A stretch of 19,626 bases of DNA from Prevotella sp. (GTDB taxonomy: Bacteria > Bacteroidota > Bacteroidia > Bacteroidales > Bacteroidaceae), in NCBI GenBank assembly GCA_016291915.1, contig JAEEZP010000290.1, positions 1-19,626 on the forward strand, given 5' to 3'. Position 1 is the stretch's first letter. Each line of letters opens with the position of its first letter. The translations under genes and the position numbers were made by a program. Below the pieces are notes generated by a model that saw nothing but the letters and a program-made list of their open reading frames with translations, searched no databases and was not told where the DNA came from. Shown here in pieces: positions 1 through 7,500 of this stretch.

Positions 1-1155
1 AGCGGTTTTGATCGTTATTTCCAGATTGCCAAGTGCTTCCGTGATGAAGATCTTCGTGCAGACCGCCAGCCGGAGTTTACCCAAATAGATTGTGAGATGT
101 CGTTTGTGGAACAAGATGATGTGATCGATTTGTTTGAGGATATGGCTCGTCATCTTTTCAAGGAGATTCGTGGTATCGATTTACCTGAGAAACTACCACA
201 GATGACATGGCATGATGCTATGCGCCTATATGGTTCTGACAAGCCTGATCTCCGTTTTGGAATGGAATTTGTTGAACTGATGGATGTCTTGAAAGGCACT
301 GGTACTTTCAGCGTCTTTGACGATGCCAATTACATTGGTGGTATTTGTGTACCAGGATGTGCAGACTATACCCGTAAGCAACTTGACCAACTGACAGATT
401 TTGTAAAGAGTCAGCAAGTAGGTGCCAAAGGTTTAGTGTATGTGAAGTTCAATGCTGATGGTTCTGTGAAGACAAGTATTGATAAGTTCTACACACCTGA
501 GGTATGGGCCGCCCTGAAAGAAAAGATGGGCGCTAACGATGGTGATCTGGTATTGATCCTCAGTGGTGACAATGCCAATAAGACTCGTATTCAGTTGTCT
601 GCATTACGATTAGAGATGGGAGACCGCCTTGGACTGCGTGACAAGAACACCTTCAAATGTCTGTGGATCATCGACTTCCCATTGTTTGAGTGGAGCGATG
701 AAGAGCAGCGACTGATGGCAACTCACCATCCGTTTACAATGCCAAATCCCGAAGATATTCCATTACTCGACAGTCACCCTGAACAGGTTCGTGCCAAGGC
801 ATATGACTTTGTCTGCAACGGTGTTGAGCTCGGTGGTGGTAGTCTGCGTATTCACGATGGACAGCTACAGGCAAAAATGTTTGATATTCTTGGGTTCACT
901 CCTGAACGAGCCATGGCACAGTTCGGATTCCTGATCAATGCTTTCAAATACGGAGCACCTCCCCATGCAGGACTGGCCTTTGGCTTAGATCGCTATGTGA
1001 GCATTATGGCTGGTCTTGACAGCATCCGTGACTGTATCGCTTTCCCAAAGAACAATAATGGAAGGGATGTGATGCTTGATGCTCCCGGAGAGTTGGACCC
1101 CAAACAGTTAGAAGAATTGCAATTACAGCTTAATCTCAAAGAAGATAAAAAATAG
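1..1155 (+). CDS. aspS: Aspartyl-tRNA synthetase, 5'-truncated by window edge
   Basis: Class II aminoacyl-tRNA synthetase that charges tRNA-Asp in the cytoplasm. Reading frame 1 is open from base 1, so the N-terminal anticodon-binding OB domain and the start (about 200 residues of a usual ~585) lie outside the window; 384 residues are visible. The visible part opens with class II motif 2 (FRDEDLRADRQPEFTQID, visible residues 13-30). It continues through the bacterial-type GAD insertion and ends in motif 3 (GLAFGLDRYV), whose Arg contacts ATP. The presence of the GAD domain marks the bacterial rather than the archaeal form. Whether it is discriminating or also charges tRNA-Asn cannot be told from this part. 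An ATG at 97 is internal and is not the start. It ends with TAG, followed by an AT-rich spacer with weak hairpins. Confidence 0.97.
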   Translation, partial: SGFDRYFQIAKCFRDEDLRADRQPEFTQIDCEMSFVEQDDVIDLFEDMARHLFKEIRGIDLPEKLPQMTWHDAMRLYGSDKPDLRFGMEFVELMDVLKGTGTFSVFDDANYIGGICVPGCADYTRKQLDQLTDFVKSQQVGAKGLVYVKFNADGSVKTSIDKFYTPEVWAALKEKMGANDGDLVLILSGDNANKTRIQLSALRLEMGDRLGLRDKNTFKCLWIIDFPLFEWSDEEQRLMATHHPFTMPNPEDIPLLDSHPEQVRAKAYDFVCNGVELGGGSLRIHDGQLQAKMFDILGFTPERAMAQFGFLINAFKYGAPPHAGLAFGLDRYVSIMAGLDSIRDCIAFPKNNNGRDVMLDAPGELDPKQLEELQLQLNLKEDKK

Positions 1156-1160
1156 TAGTT

Positions 1161-1200
1161 GATTTATGTCAATAAATCTTCACAAAAAAGAAGATTGTTT
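1161..1200 (+). terminator. Possible weak terminator after aspS (overlapping hairpins)
   Basis: Two small hairpins share an arm. GATTTAT (1161-1167) pairs with ATAAATC (1172-1178) over the loop GTCA. AATCTTC (1175-1181) pairs with GAAGATT (1190-1196) over an A-rich loop and is followed by GTTT. Stems are 7 bp and AT-rich, and the U-tract is poor, so termination here is an inference. Confidence 0.35.
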
Positions 1201-1232
1201 AAAAAATAAAAATTCTGTAATAAAATAAGTAT

Positions 1233-1240
1233 TACTTTTG
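1233..1240 (+). promoter_or_regulatory. Putative -7 promoter element for the DUF2582 gene
   Basis: TACTTTTG matches the Bacteroidetes -7 consensus TAnnTTTG and is followed by GCATCG. It lies 60 bp before the ATG at 1301. No convincing TTTG box sits about 20 bp upstream (that stretch is A-rich), so the call rests on the -7 element and position alone. Confidence 0.5.
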
Positions 1241-1300
1241 CATCGTCCTTAATAATAGAAAAGGAATAAAGATTCAATCAGGATTTATATTTTTTGAAAA

Positions 1301-1603
1301 ATGGCAGAAAAGAAGACTACAAAGGCTGCTGCTGCAAAAGTTGCAGAAGCTCCTAAGAAAGAAACAGTAAAGAAAGCTACCAAGAAAGTGGCTGCAAAGA
1401 AAGTTATCTCATACACAGCTGAGAATGTAGGTTTTAAGGCTGGTGATGTTTACCAGGCACTTGCTACCGCACAGAAGGCTCTCAGCGTTAAGGAAATCGC
1501 CGCTCAGGCAAACATTGCTGAAGAGGAAGTACTCCTCGGTGCAGGTTGGTTGCTCAAAGAGGGTAAGATAACTGAAGCAGAAGGCAAGATTGTTTTAGCT
1601 TAA
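1301..1603 (+). CDS. DUF2582 winged-helix protein with Lys/Ala-rich N-terminal tail
   Basis: A 100-residue protein in two parts. Residues 1-37 are a low-complexity basic tail made almost only of Lys, Ala, Thr, Glu and Val (KKATKKVAAKK and similar), reminiscent of histone H1-type tails. Residues ~40-100 match the Bacteroidetes winged helix-turn-helix family DUF2582: ENVGFKAGDVYQAL, then LSVKEIAAQANIAEEEVLLGAGWLLKEGKI and a short beta wing. Nucleic-acid binding is inferred from fold and charge; no target or function is established from the sequence. The ATG at 1301 is the only start that includes the tail. It has its own -7 element and a hairpin terminator downstream, so it is probably monocistronic. 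The nearest alternative is a small nucleoid-associated protein. Confidence 0.85.
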   Translation: MAEKKTTKAAAAKVAEAPKKETVKKATKKVAAKKVISYTAENVGFKAGDVYQALATAQKALSVKEIAAQANIAEEEVLLGAGWLLKEGKITEAEGKIVLA

Positions 1604-1621
1604 TCTGTAATAGATTATTGG

Positions 1622-1656
1622 GAAGGGCTGAGTGTTTATACATTCGGCCCTTCTTC
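1622..1656 (+). terminator. Hairpin terminator after the DUF2582 gene
   Basis: GAAGGGCTGAGTG (1622-1634) pairs with CATTCGGCCCTTC (1641-1653) over the 6-nt loop TTTATA. This gives 13 bp including two G-U pairs, followed by TTCGT. The stem is strong but the T-tract is short. It ends 14 bp before the next ATG, so it could also limit expression of that gene. Confidence 0.6.
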
Positions 1657-1669
1657 GTAAAAAGGAATA

Positions 1670-2005
1670 ATGAAATACGAAAAAGAGATATTACGCATAC
1701 TGTCAGTAGCAGGGAGCACAGGACTCAGCGTCAAGAAGATTGCCCGTCATGTGTTCAATGCTTCAAATACCTTTTTCGACGTACTCAACTACGATGAGGT
1801 GTATCAACAAGTGCAGCAGTATCTCTTACGTAACAGCAAACAAAAAGACTCTCTTTTTGAGCGTATGGATGCCAGAGGTGTCTATCGCTTGAATGCCAAC
1901 TCAGCAGAATCTCTCCAACTAATGCTTCAGTTTCAACCGGAGGAAGAAGATCAACAAATAAAAACAGAGACTGACCAATCATTATCGCTTTTTGACGAGT
2001 TATAA
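1670..2005 (+). CDS. Hypothetical small protein, probable winged-helix (HARE-HTH-like)
   Basis: 111 residues, no signal peptide or membrane segment, so cytoplasmic. The N-terminal ~80 residues look like a winged-helix domain: ILRILSVAGSTGLSVKKIARHVF (helix-turn-helix), a helix YDEVYQQVQQYLLRN, then a two-strand wing LFERMDARGVYRLN. The order and the final GVYRLN-type strand resemble HARE-HTH domains, but this is a fold-level guess. The C-terminus (residues 85-111) is acidic and Gln/Glu-rich and likely disordered. It follows the DUF2582 gene in the same direction, separated by a hairpin. I do not recognise a named family. The frame is well supported because it fills the gap with good coding character and a clear ATG. 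Confidence 0.7.
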   Translation: MKYEKEILRILSVAGSTGLSVKKIARHVFNASNTFFDVLNYDEVYQQVQQYLLRNSKQKDSLFERMDARGVYRLNANSAESLQLMLQFQPEEEDQQIKTETDQSLSLFDEL

Positions 2006-2093
2006 ACATTCTGCTTACTCATTAATAATTGTAGGTATAATGTTCACATAATTACGAATTTGTTAGTGTATACCAAAAATAAGTTCGTTATTA

Positions 2094-2125
2094 TTTGTCT
2101 AAATGAAACATAATGCATATCTTTG
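2094..2125 (+). promoter_or_regulatory. leu operon promoter (Bacteroidetes type)
   Basis: TTTG (2094-2097) and TATCTTTG (2118-2125) are separated by exactly 20 bp, the expected -33/-7 layout of the primary Bacteroidetes sigma factor. Transcription should start near 2132, giving a leader of about 215 nt before leuA. The region 2006-2093 between the preceding stop and this promoter shows nothing else I can support. Confidence 0.75.
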
Positions 2126-2169
2126 CATCGTCTATTCAGAGAATATCTGAAAGAACATAATATTAAATC

Positions 2170-2232
2170 ATGCAGGTTATGATGAATATTTCTATTTTGT
2201 CTCTTCTGGGAATCTTGCGACTTCAGGAATAA
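2170..2232 (+). CDS. Leader peptide of the leu operon, 20 residues
   Basis: The ORF reads MQVMMNISILSLLGILRLQE then TAA. Nine of 20 residues are branched-chain amino acids: Leu at 10, 12, 13, 16 and 18, Ile at 7, 9 and 15, Val at 3. Translation could also start at Met4 or Met5 without changing the Leu-rich part. The Leu12-Leu13 codons (2203-2208) overlap the arm that sequesters the antiterminator. The stop codon lies only 5 nt before that antiterminator arm (2237), the geometry expected of a ribosome-sensing leader. It is the only short ORF of this composition in the leader and lies between a good promoter and a terminator placed before leuA. Confidence 0.72.
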   Translation: MQVMMNISILSLLGILRLQE

Positions 2233-2286
2233 GTCGGAAGTGAAGAGGTGTATAGTTTATAGCAACATGTTATCGTAAATAAGTAT

Positions 2287-2323
2287 AAGCCTTTCCACTT
2301 CTGATGAGTGAGAAAGGCTTTTT
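2287..2323 (+). terminator. Attenuator terminator upstream of leuA
   Basis: AAGCCTTTC (2287-2295) pairs perfectly with GAAAGGCTT (2312-2320). The stem is extended inside by CACTT/GAGTG with a one-base bulge around the loop CTGAT. The hairpin runs into a T5 tract ending at 2323. It lies 24 bp before the leuA ATG, where an intrinsic terminator would block the operon unless it is prevented from folding. Confidence 0.85.
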
Positions 2324-2347
2324 ATATAAATATATTTAAGGTACAAG

Positions 2348-3853
2348 ATGAGTGAGAGATTGTATATTTTCGACACAACATTAAGAGATGGAGAACAAGT
2401 GCCGGGGTGTCAGCTGAATACTGTAGAGAAAATTCAAGTAGCCAAACAGTTAGAGCAGTTGGGGGTGGACGTGATAGAGGCAGGCTTCCCCATATCCAGT
2501 CCTGGAGATTTCAATTCAGTTATTGAAATATCCAAAGCTGTTACGTGGCCCACGATCTGTGCATTGACAAGGGCTGTACAGAAAGATATTGATATCGCGG
2601 TTGAATCTCTACAATTTGCCAAACGGAAGAGGATTCATACGGGTATCGGTACTTCCGACTCACATATTTTATATAAGTTTAATTCCAACCGAGAAGAGAT
2701 TATTGAACGGGCGGTAGCTGCAGTAAAATATGCAAAACAATTTGTGGAAGATGTGGAGTTTTACGCAGAAGATGCAGGACGTACAGACAATGAATATCTG
2801 GCTCGAGTGATAGAAGCTGTTGTAAAAGCAGGTGCTACAGTATGTAATATTCCCGATACCACAGGTTATTGTCTGCCGGAGGAATACGGTTCGAAGATTT
2901 GTTATCTCATGGAGCATGTAGATGGTTTATCTAGTGGTAAGACCATTCTTTCTACCCATTGTCATAACGACTTAGGTATGGCAACTGCCAACACCATGAG
3001 CGGTATCCTGAATGGTGCTCGACAAGTAGAAGTAACAATCAACGGTATCGGCGAACGTGCTGGTAATACTTCGTTGGAGGAGATTGCCATGATCCTGAAG
3101 TGTCATAAGAAAATCGGTATTGATACGAATATCAACACGTCAAAGATATATCCTACAAGCAGAATGGTATCTTCACTGATGAACATGCCTGTACAAGCCA
3201 ATAAAGCCGTGGTAGGCAGAAATGCTTTTGCGCATTCCAGTGGTATCCATCAGGATGGTGTGTTGAAGAATGTAGATACATACGAGATTATGGATCCAAA
3301 GGATATTGGACTCGATGACAACTCTATTGTATTGACAGCACGCTCAGGTCGCGCTGCTTTGAAATATCGGTTGGAAGTGCTTGGTGTTCCTGTCAATGAT
3401 GAGAAGAAACTCGATAAGATCTATCAGAAATTCCTTGCCTTGGCAGACAGAAAGAAAGAGGTGAATGATGATGATATCCTCACGCTTGCAGGAGCAGACT
3501 CAGCCGATAACCATGCAGTGAGACTTGATTTCTTACAAGTGACTACCGGTATGGGCGTGAAGAGTGTTGCAAGCATCGGACTGGATATCAGCGGACAAAA
3601 GTTTGAAGCTGCCGCAACAGGTAATGGACCTGTTGATGCTGCCATCAAAGCATTGAAGAAAATCATTTTAAAACAGATGACATTAAAGGAGTTCACTATT
3701 CAGGCTATCTCCAAAGGCTCCGACGATGTGGGAAAGGTGCATATGCAAGTGGAATACAACGGCAGTCTCTATTATGGCTTCGGTGCTAATACCGACATTG
3801 TGACAGCTTCTGTGGAAGCCTATATTGAATGTATCAATAAGTTTAGAAACTAA
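2348..3853 (+). CDS. leuA: 2-isopropylmalate synthase
   Basis: Catalyses the first committed step of leucine synthesis: acetyl-CoA plus 2-oxoisovalerate gives 2-isopropylmalate, in the cytoplasm. The 501 residues fit the usual length. The N-terminal DRE-TIM barrel shows DTTLRDGEQ (residues 9-17, metal and catalytic), the metal-ligand motif HCHND (204-208) and the signature NGIGERAGN (232-240). The C-terminal ~140 residues form the LeuA dimer domain that binds leucine for feedback inhibition (GIDISG-like and GNGPVDAAIKAL segments). The ATG at 2348 follows the attenuator directly. leuC starts 4 bp after the stop, so the genes are cotranscribed. Regulation is probably double: attenuation at the leader and feedback on the enzyme. 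A homocitrate or citramalate role is less likely given the leuCDB context. Confidence 0.95.
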   Translation: MSERLYIFDTTLRDGEQVPGCQLNTVEKIQVAKQLEQLGVDVIEAGFPISSPGDFNSVIEISKAVTWPTICALTRAVQKDIDIAVESLQFAKRKRIHTGIGTSDSHILYKFNSNREEIIERAVAAVKYAKQFVEDVEFYAEDAGRTDNEYLARVIEAVVKAGATVCNIPDTTGYCLPEEYGSKICYLMEHVDGLSSGKTILSTHCHNDLGMATANTMSGILNGARQVEVTINGIGERAGNTSLEEIAMILKCHKKIGIDTNINTSKIYPTSRMVSSLMNMPVQANKAVVGRNAFAHSSGIHQDGVLKNVDTYEIMDPKDIGLDDNSIVLTARSGRAALKYRLEVLGVPVNDEKKLDKIYQKFLALADRKKEVNDDDILTLAGADSADNHAVRLDFLQVTTGMGVKSVASIGLDISGQKFEAAATGNGPVDAAIKALKKIILKQMTLKEFTIQAISKGSDDVGKVHMQVEYNGSLYYGFGANTDIVTASVEAYIECINKFRN

Positions 3854-3857
3854 TCAT

Positions 3858-5252
3858 ATGAACACATTATTCGATAAGATTTGGGATCAACATGTTGTGC
3901 AGATTGTTGAAGATGGTCCGACACAGTTGTATATCGACCGACTGTATTGTCATGAGGTCACCTCACCACAGGCGTTCGACGGACTGAGGGAGAGAGGGTT
4001 AAAATGCCTGCGCCCACAACAGATATTCTGCATGCCCGACCATAACACACCTACACACGACCAGGATAAGCCTATTGTGGATCCTATATCGAAAAAACAG
4101 GTGGATGCTCTTAAAAAGAATGCAGAAGACTTTGGACTGCCATATTATGGTATGATGCATCCTAATAATGGCATTATCCATGTAGTAGGTCCTGAGTTGG
4201 GATTGTCATTACCTGGTATGACCATCGTATGTGGTGACTCTCATACCAGTACTCATGGGGCAATGGGGGCCGTTGCTTTCGGTATCGGAACCTCAGAAGT
4301 AGAAATGGTACTTGCCTCTCAATGTATTTTACAGCAAAAACCGAAGTCTATGCGCATCACCATCAACGGGAAACTAGGCAAAGGTGTATGTGCTAAGGAT
4401 ATTGCTCTTTATCTGATGAGTAAACTGACAACCTCTGGAGCAACTGGCTATTTTGTGGAATATAGCGGGGAAACTGTCAGAAATCTCTCAATGGAGGGTA
4501 GACTTACCTTGTGTAACCTTTCTATAGAGATGGGTGCCCGTGGTGGTTTTGTCGCTCCTGACGAGACAACCTTCAGCTATATCAAAGGTAAGCACTTCGC
4601 ACCTAAGGGAGAGGCATGGGATCGTGCTCTGGCATATTGGAAAACACTCTACAGCGGAGACGATGCCGTATTTGATAAGGAACTGTATTTCGATGCTGCA
4701 GATATTGAACCCCGAATCACTTATGGTACTAACCCAGGCATGGGCATCGGCATCAACGAGAACATACCCTATTTGAGTGACCTCGATCCGAAAGACAAAC
4801 CAGCAATGATGAAAGCATTAAAATATATGGGATTCTTTGCAGGGGAGAAGATAAGTGGACACGAGATAGACTATGTCTTCCTGGGGGCATGTACTAATGG
4901 AAGGATAGAAGATTTCCGTGCTTTTGCTGAGATCGTGAAAGGACGGAAGAAAGCAGATAGAATTACGGCATTGCTTGTTCCGGGTTCGTGGACTGTCGAC
5001 CGTCAGATACGTGAGGAAGGCATCGATAAGATCTTGTTGGAAGCCGGTTTTGAGATTCGGCAGCCAGGCTGTTCAGCTTGTTTAGCAATGAATGATGATA
5101 AGATACCTGCTGGAAAATATTGTGTTTCAACTAGTAACCGTAATTTCGAAGGGCGCCAGGGCCCCGGGGCACGCACTATCCTTGCCAGTCCTTATGTGGC
5201 TGCCGCTGCAGCAATTACCGGTGAGATTACCGATCCACGAATATATATGTAA
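3858..5252 (+). CDS. leuC: 3-isopropylmalate dehydratase, large subunit
   Basis: With LeuD it converts 2-isopropylmalate to 3-isopropylmalate through a [4Fe-4S] cluster (aconitase superfamily). The protein is 464 residues, normal for the bacterial LeuC. The three cluster cysteines are visible: Cys345 in LGACTNGR and Cys405/Cys408 in GCSACLAMN. The substrate-site segment CGDSHTSTHGAMG is at residues 125-137, and GRQGPGARTILASP lies near the C-terminus. An in-frame non-ATG start at 3825 would overlap leuA. I prefer ATG 3858, which gives the family N-terminus MNTLFDKIWDQHVV and a 4-bp gap. leuD follows after 14 bp. The heterodimer partner and the operon position leave little doubt about the assignment. 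Confidence 0.96.
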   Translation: MNTLFDKIWDQHVVQIVEDGPTQLYIDRLYCHEVTSPQAFDGLRERGLKCLRPQQIFCMPDHNTPTHDQDKPIVDPISKKQVDALKKNAEDFGLPYYGMMHPNNGIIHVVGPELGLSLPGMTIVCGDSHTSTHGAMGAVAFGIGTSEVEMVLASQCILQQKPKSMRITINGKLGKGVCAKDIALYLMSKLTTSGATGYFVEYSGETVRNLSMEGRLTLCNLSIEMGARGGFVAPDETTFSYIKGKHFAPKGEAWDRALAYWKTLYSGDDAVFDKELYFDAADIEPRITYGTNPGMGIGINENIPYLSDLDPKDKPAMMKALKYMGFFAGEKISGHEIDYVFLGACTNGRIEDFRAFAEIVKGRKKADRITALLVPGSWTVDRQIREEGIDKILLEAGFEIRQPGCSACLAMNDDKIPAGKYCVSTSNRNFEGRQGPGARTILASPYVAAAAAITGEITDPRIYM

Positions 5253-5266
5253 ATAACCATATTAAG

Positions 5267-5869
5267 ATGAAACAGATATTTAATATCATAAGAAGTACCT
5301 GTGTTCCCCTTCCTTTGGAGAATGTAGACACTGACCAAATTATACCTGCCCGATTCTTAAAAGCAACGACAAGAGATGAATCCTTCTTTGGAGAGAATCT
5401 CTTTCGTGATTGGCGTTACAAGGAAGATGGCAGCCTGAACGAGTCGTTTGTCCTCAATGATCCCACCTACAGCGGATGCATCCTTGTAGCAGGTAAAAAT
5501 TTCGGTTCTGGATCGAGTAGAGAACATGCTGCATGGGCTATTGCAGGTTATGGTTTCAGAGTAGTTATCAGTAGTTTCTTCGCAGATATTCATAAGAATA
5601 ATGAACTGAATAATTTTGTTTTACCGGTAGTGGTATCAGAGTCTTTCCTGAAAGAACTCTTCGACAGTATTGATAATGATCCTCAGACAATGGTGGAAGT
5701 AAATCTTCCAGAACAAACTGTAACCAACTGCAAGACGGGTAAGCAAGAACATTTCGATATTAACGGTTATAAGAAACACTGTCTGATTAACGGTCTTGAC
5801 GACATTGATTTCCTTTTGGAAAATCAAGATAAGATTATTGACTGGGAAATGAAAAAGAAAAGAGAATGA
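5267..5869 (+). CDS. leuD: 3-isopropylmalate dehydratase, small subunit
   Basis: Small (swivel-domain) subunit that completes the LeuCD isomerase. The 200 residues match the bacterial LeuD length. Conserved stretches are DTDQIIPARFL (21-31), the substrate-gripping loop GKNFGSGSSREHAAWAI (76-92) and FFADIHKNN (104-112). The last has His where many family members have Phe-Arg (ADIFRNN). The stop codon overlaps the next start (ATGA at 5866-5869), which suggests translational coupling to the second synthase. The Lys/Arg-rich C-terminus (EMKKKRE) is a minor species feature. Confidence 0.95.
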   Translation: MKQIFNIIRSTCVPLPLENVDTDQIIPARFLKATTRDESFFGENLFRDWRYKEDGSLNESFVLNDPTYSGCILVAGKNFGSGSSREHAAWAIAGYGFRVVISSFFADIHKNNELNNFVLPVVVSESFLKELFDSIDNDPQTMVEVNLPEQTVTNCKTGKQEHFDINGYKKHCLINGLDDIDFLLENQDKIIDWEMKKKRE

Positions 5870-7458
5870 GCGATTATAAAACTTCAAAAGAGTTTTCATA
5901 TACACGGACTTTACCGTTTATCGAGATTATGGACTGTACCCTGCGGGATGGTGAACAAACCAGTGGGGTATCTTTCCTTCCACATGAAAAACTGATGATA
6001 GCCCGCAAACTTCTTCATGAAGTGAATGTTGACCGTATCGAGGTGGCATCTGCTGGAGTTTCAAAAGGCGACGAGGATGCTGTCACTATGATCTGTCGCT
6101 ATGCCAAGACTATTGGTAAGGAAGATAAGGTAGAGGTGCTCGGTTTTGTTGATGGTCAGAAATCTGTCGATTGGATCTGTTCCTGTGGAGGAAAAGTGAT
6201 AAATCTGTTAGCCAAAGGATCTGAAAAGCACTGTAGGCAACAACTAAATAAGTCAATGGATGAACATCTGGAGGATATCCTTGAGGTGGTGCGTTATGCA
6301 GAAGAGAAACAGATGACCATCAATCTTTATCTGGAAGATTGGAGTAATGGTATGCAGGATTCACCGGAATATATCTATGGTTTAATGGATTGTCTTACCA
6401 AAACATCCATCAAACGATTCATGCTTCCGGATACCCTTGGCATCCTGAACCCTCTACAGGTCATTGAGTTTATGCGAAAGATGCAAAGAAGGTACAGTGG
6501 AACACATTTTGATTTCCACGCACATAACGACTACGATCTGGCAGTAAGCAACTCATTAGCTGCTGTCTTAAGCGGTTGTAAAGGATTACATGTCACAGTG
6601 AATGGATTGGGTGAACGTTGTGGCAATGCGCCGTTATCCAGTGTGCAAGCTATTCTTAAAGACCATTTCCAAGCAAAGACAAACATCTGTGAAGACCGTC
6701 TGAATGAGATATCACGACTGGTGGAAGGATATAGTGGTATAGCCATTGCCCCCAACCAGCCCGTCATCGGAGAGAATGTCTTTACCCAAGTGGCTGGTGT
6801 TCATGCTGATGGTGATAATAAAGCCGGTCTATATTTTAATGCACTCGTCCCGGAGCGTTTTGGCAGGAAACGGGAATATGCCCTTGGGAAAAACAGTGGT
6901 AAGGCAAATATCGAGCGAAATCTCGAAGAATTAGGGTTGGAGCTCACACCAGAGCAGACCCACAAAGTAACACGGCGTATCATAGAGTTAGGAGATCGTA
7001 AAGAGATCGTAACGCAAGAAGATCTGCCTTATATCGTCAGTGATGTGCTGAAACATGATACGCCAGAGGATAGCGTAAAACTAATATCTTATGTGGTATC
7101 CACGGCTTACGGACTTAAACCAGGCGCCAATATTCATGTGGAGATTAATGGACAACAGTATGAAGCTGGTGCTACCGGTGATGGACAATACGATGCTTTC
7201 GTGAAAGCCTTACGTTGGATATATAAGAAATATCTGGGCAGAACATTCCCCATACTGGCAAATTATTCAGTAAGTATACCTCCAGGAGGACGTACAGATG
7301 CTTTGGTACAGACGATTATCACGTGGCAGAATGGAGATAAGATTATCCGGACACGCGGATTGGATGCCGATCAGACATATGCTGCCATCAAAGCAACCTT
7401 CAAGATGTTGAACATCTTTGAAAAAGAATACCAGAGTTCTTTGGAGAAAACAGAATAA
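5866..7458 (+). CDS. Second LeuA-family synthase, possibly (R)-citramalate synthase
   Basis: A 530-residue DRE-TIM metallolyase paralogous to LeuA. It has DCTLRDGEQ (23-31), the metal motif HAHND (218-222), NGLGERCGN (246-254) and a C-terminal LeuA-type allosteric domain (roughly 380-520, with GATGDGQYDAFVKAL). It differs strongly from the LeuA upstream and starts with a ~15-residue extension. Because LeuCD and LeuB also process citramalate in organisms that make isoleucine from pyruvate and acetyl-CoA, a citramalate synthase is the attractive reading. A second 2-isopropylmalate synthase or a homocitrate-type enzyme is not excluded. It overlaps leuD by 4 bp, so it belongs to the operon. The Leu- and Ile-rich leader peptide upstream agrees with a joint Leu/Ile role but does not prove substrate choice. 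Confidence 0.8.
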   Translation: MSDYKTSKEFSYTRTLPFIEIMDCTLRDGEQTSGVSFLPHEKLMIARKLLHEVNVDRIEVASAGVSKGDEDAVTMICRYAKTIGKEDKVEVLGFVDGQKSVDWICSCGGKVINLLAKGSEKHCRQQLNKSMDEHLEDILEVVRYAEEKQMTINLYLEDWSNGMQDSPEYIYGLMDCLTKTSIKRFMLPDTLGILNPLQVIEFMRKMQRRYSGTHFDFHAHNDYDLAVSNSLAAVLSGCKGLHVTVNGLGERCGNAPLSSVQAILKDHFQAKTNICEDRLNEISRLVEGYSGIAIAPNQPVIGENVFTQVAGVHADGDNKAGLYFNALVPERFGRKREYALGKNSGKANIERNLEELGLELTPEQTHKVTRRIIELGDRKEIVTQEDLPYIVSDVLKHDTPEDSVKLISYVVSTAYGLKPGANIHVEINGQQYEAGATGDGQYDAFVKALRWIYKKYLGRTFPILANYSVSIPPGGRTDALVQTIITWQNGDKIIRTRGLDADQTYAAIKATFKMLNIFEKEYQSSLEKTE

Positions 7459-7471
7459 GTTTGTATTTTTG
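7440..7471 (+). promoter_or_regulatory. Internal promoter for leuB
   Basis: TTTG (7440-7443, inside the end of the preceding gene) and TATTTTTG (7464-7471) are spaced by exactly 20 bp. Transcription would start near 7478, leaving a ~120-nt leader that contains the octamer repeat. This would let leuB and the TPR gene be transcribed independently of the attenuated promoter. Confidence 0.65.
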
Positions 7472-7500
7472 TAGCGAGAAACCATGAAAGATTGAGTATG

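Larger units (their letters stand above)
2132..2323 (+). promoter_or_regulatory. Predicted ribosome-mediated transcription attenuator of the leu operon
   Basis: The leader encodes a short Leu/Ile-rich peptide (2170-2232) and contains competing pairings. The terminator hairpin is 2287-2295 with 2312-2320, plus a T5 run. The antiterminator pairs 2237-2248 (GAAGTGAAGAGG) with 2290-2301 (CCTTTCCACTTC): 11 of 12 positions pair, one as G-U, with one mismatch. This uses up the 5' arm of the terminator. The anti-antiterminator pairs 2201-2206 (CTCTTC, in the Leu12-Leu13 codons) with 2242-2247 (GAAGAG), enclosing CGACTT/AAGTCG (2218-2223/2231-2236). A ribosome stalled at the Leu codons would mask 2201-2206 and free 2237-2248, allowing read-through. 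A ribosome at the stop codon would cover the antiterminator arm, allowing termination. The pairings are seen in the sequence; the mechanism is inferred from classical amino-acid attenuators. Confidence 0.75.

Noticed and set aside
1161..1240. Riboswitch-like structure in the aspS to DUF2582 spacer
   Set aside because: There are only two short AT-rich hairpins sharing an arm. No conserved riboswitch core or leader ORF is visible.
3825..3857. Upstream start for leuC overlapping leuA
   Set aside because: The family N-terminus begins at MNTLFDKIWD (ATG 3858). The upstream 11 codons use a non-ATG start within leuA.
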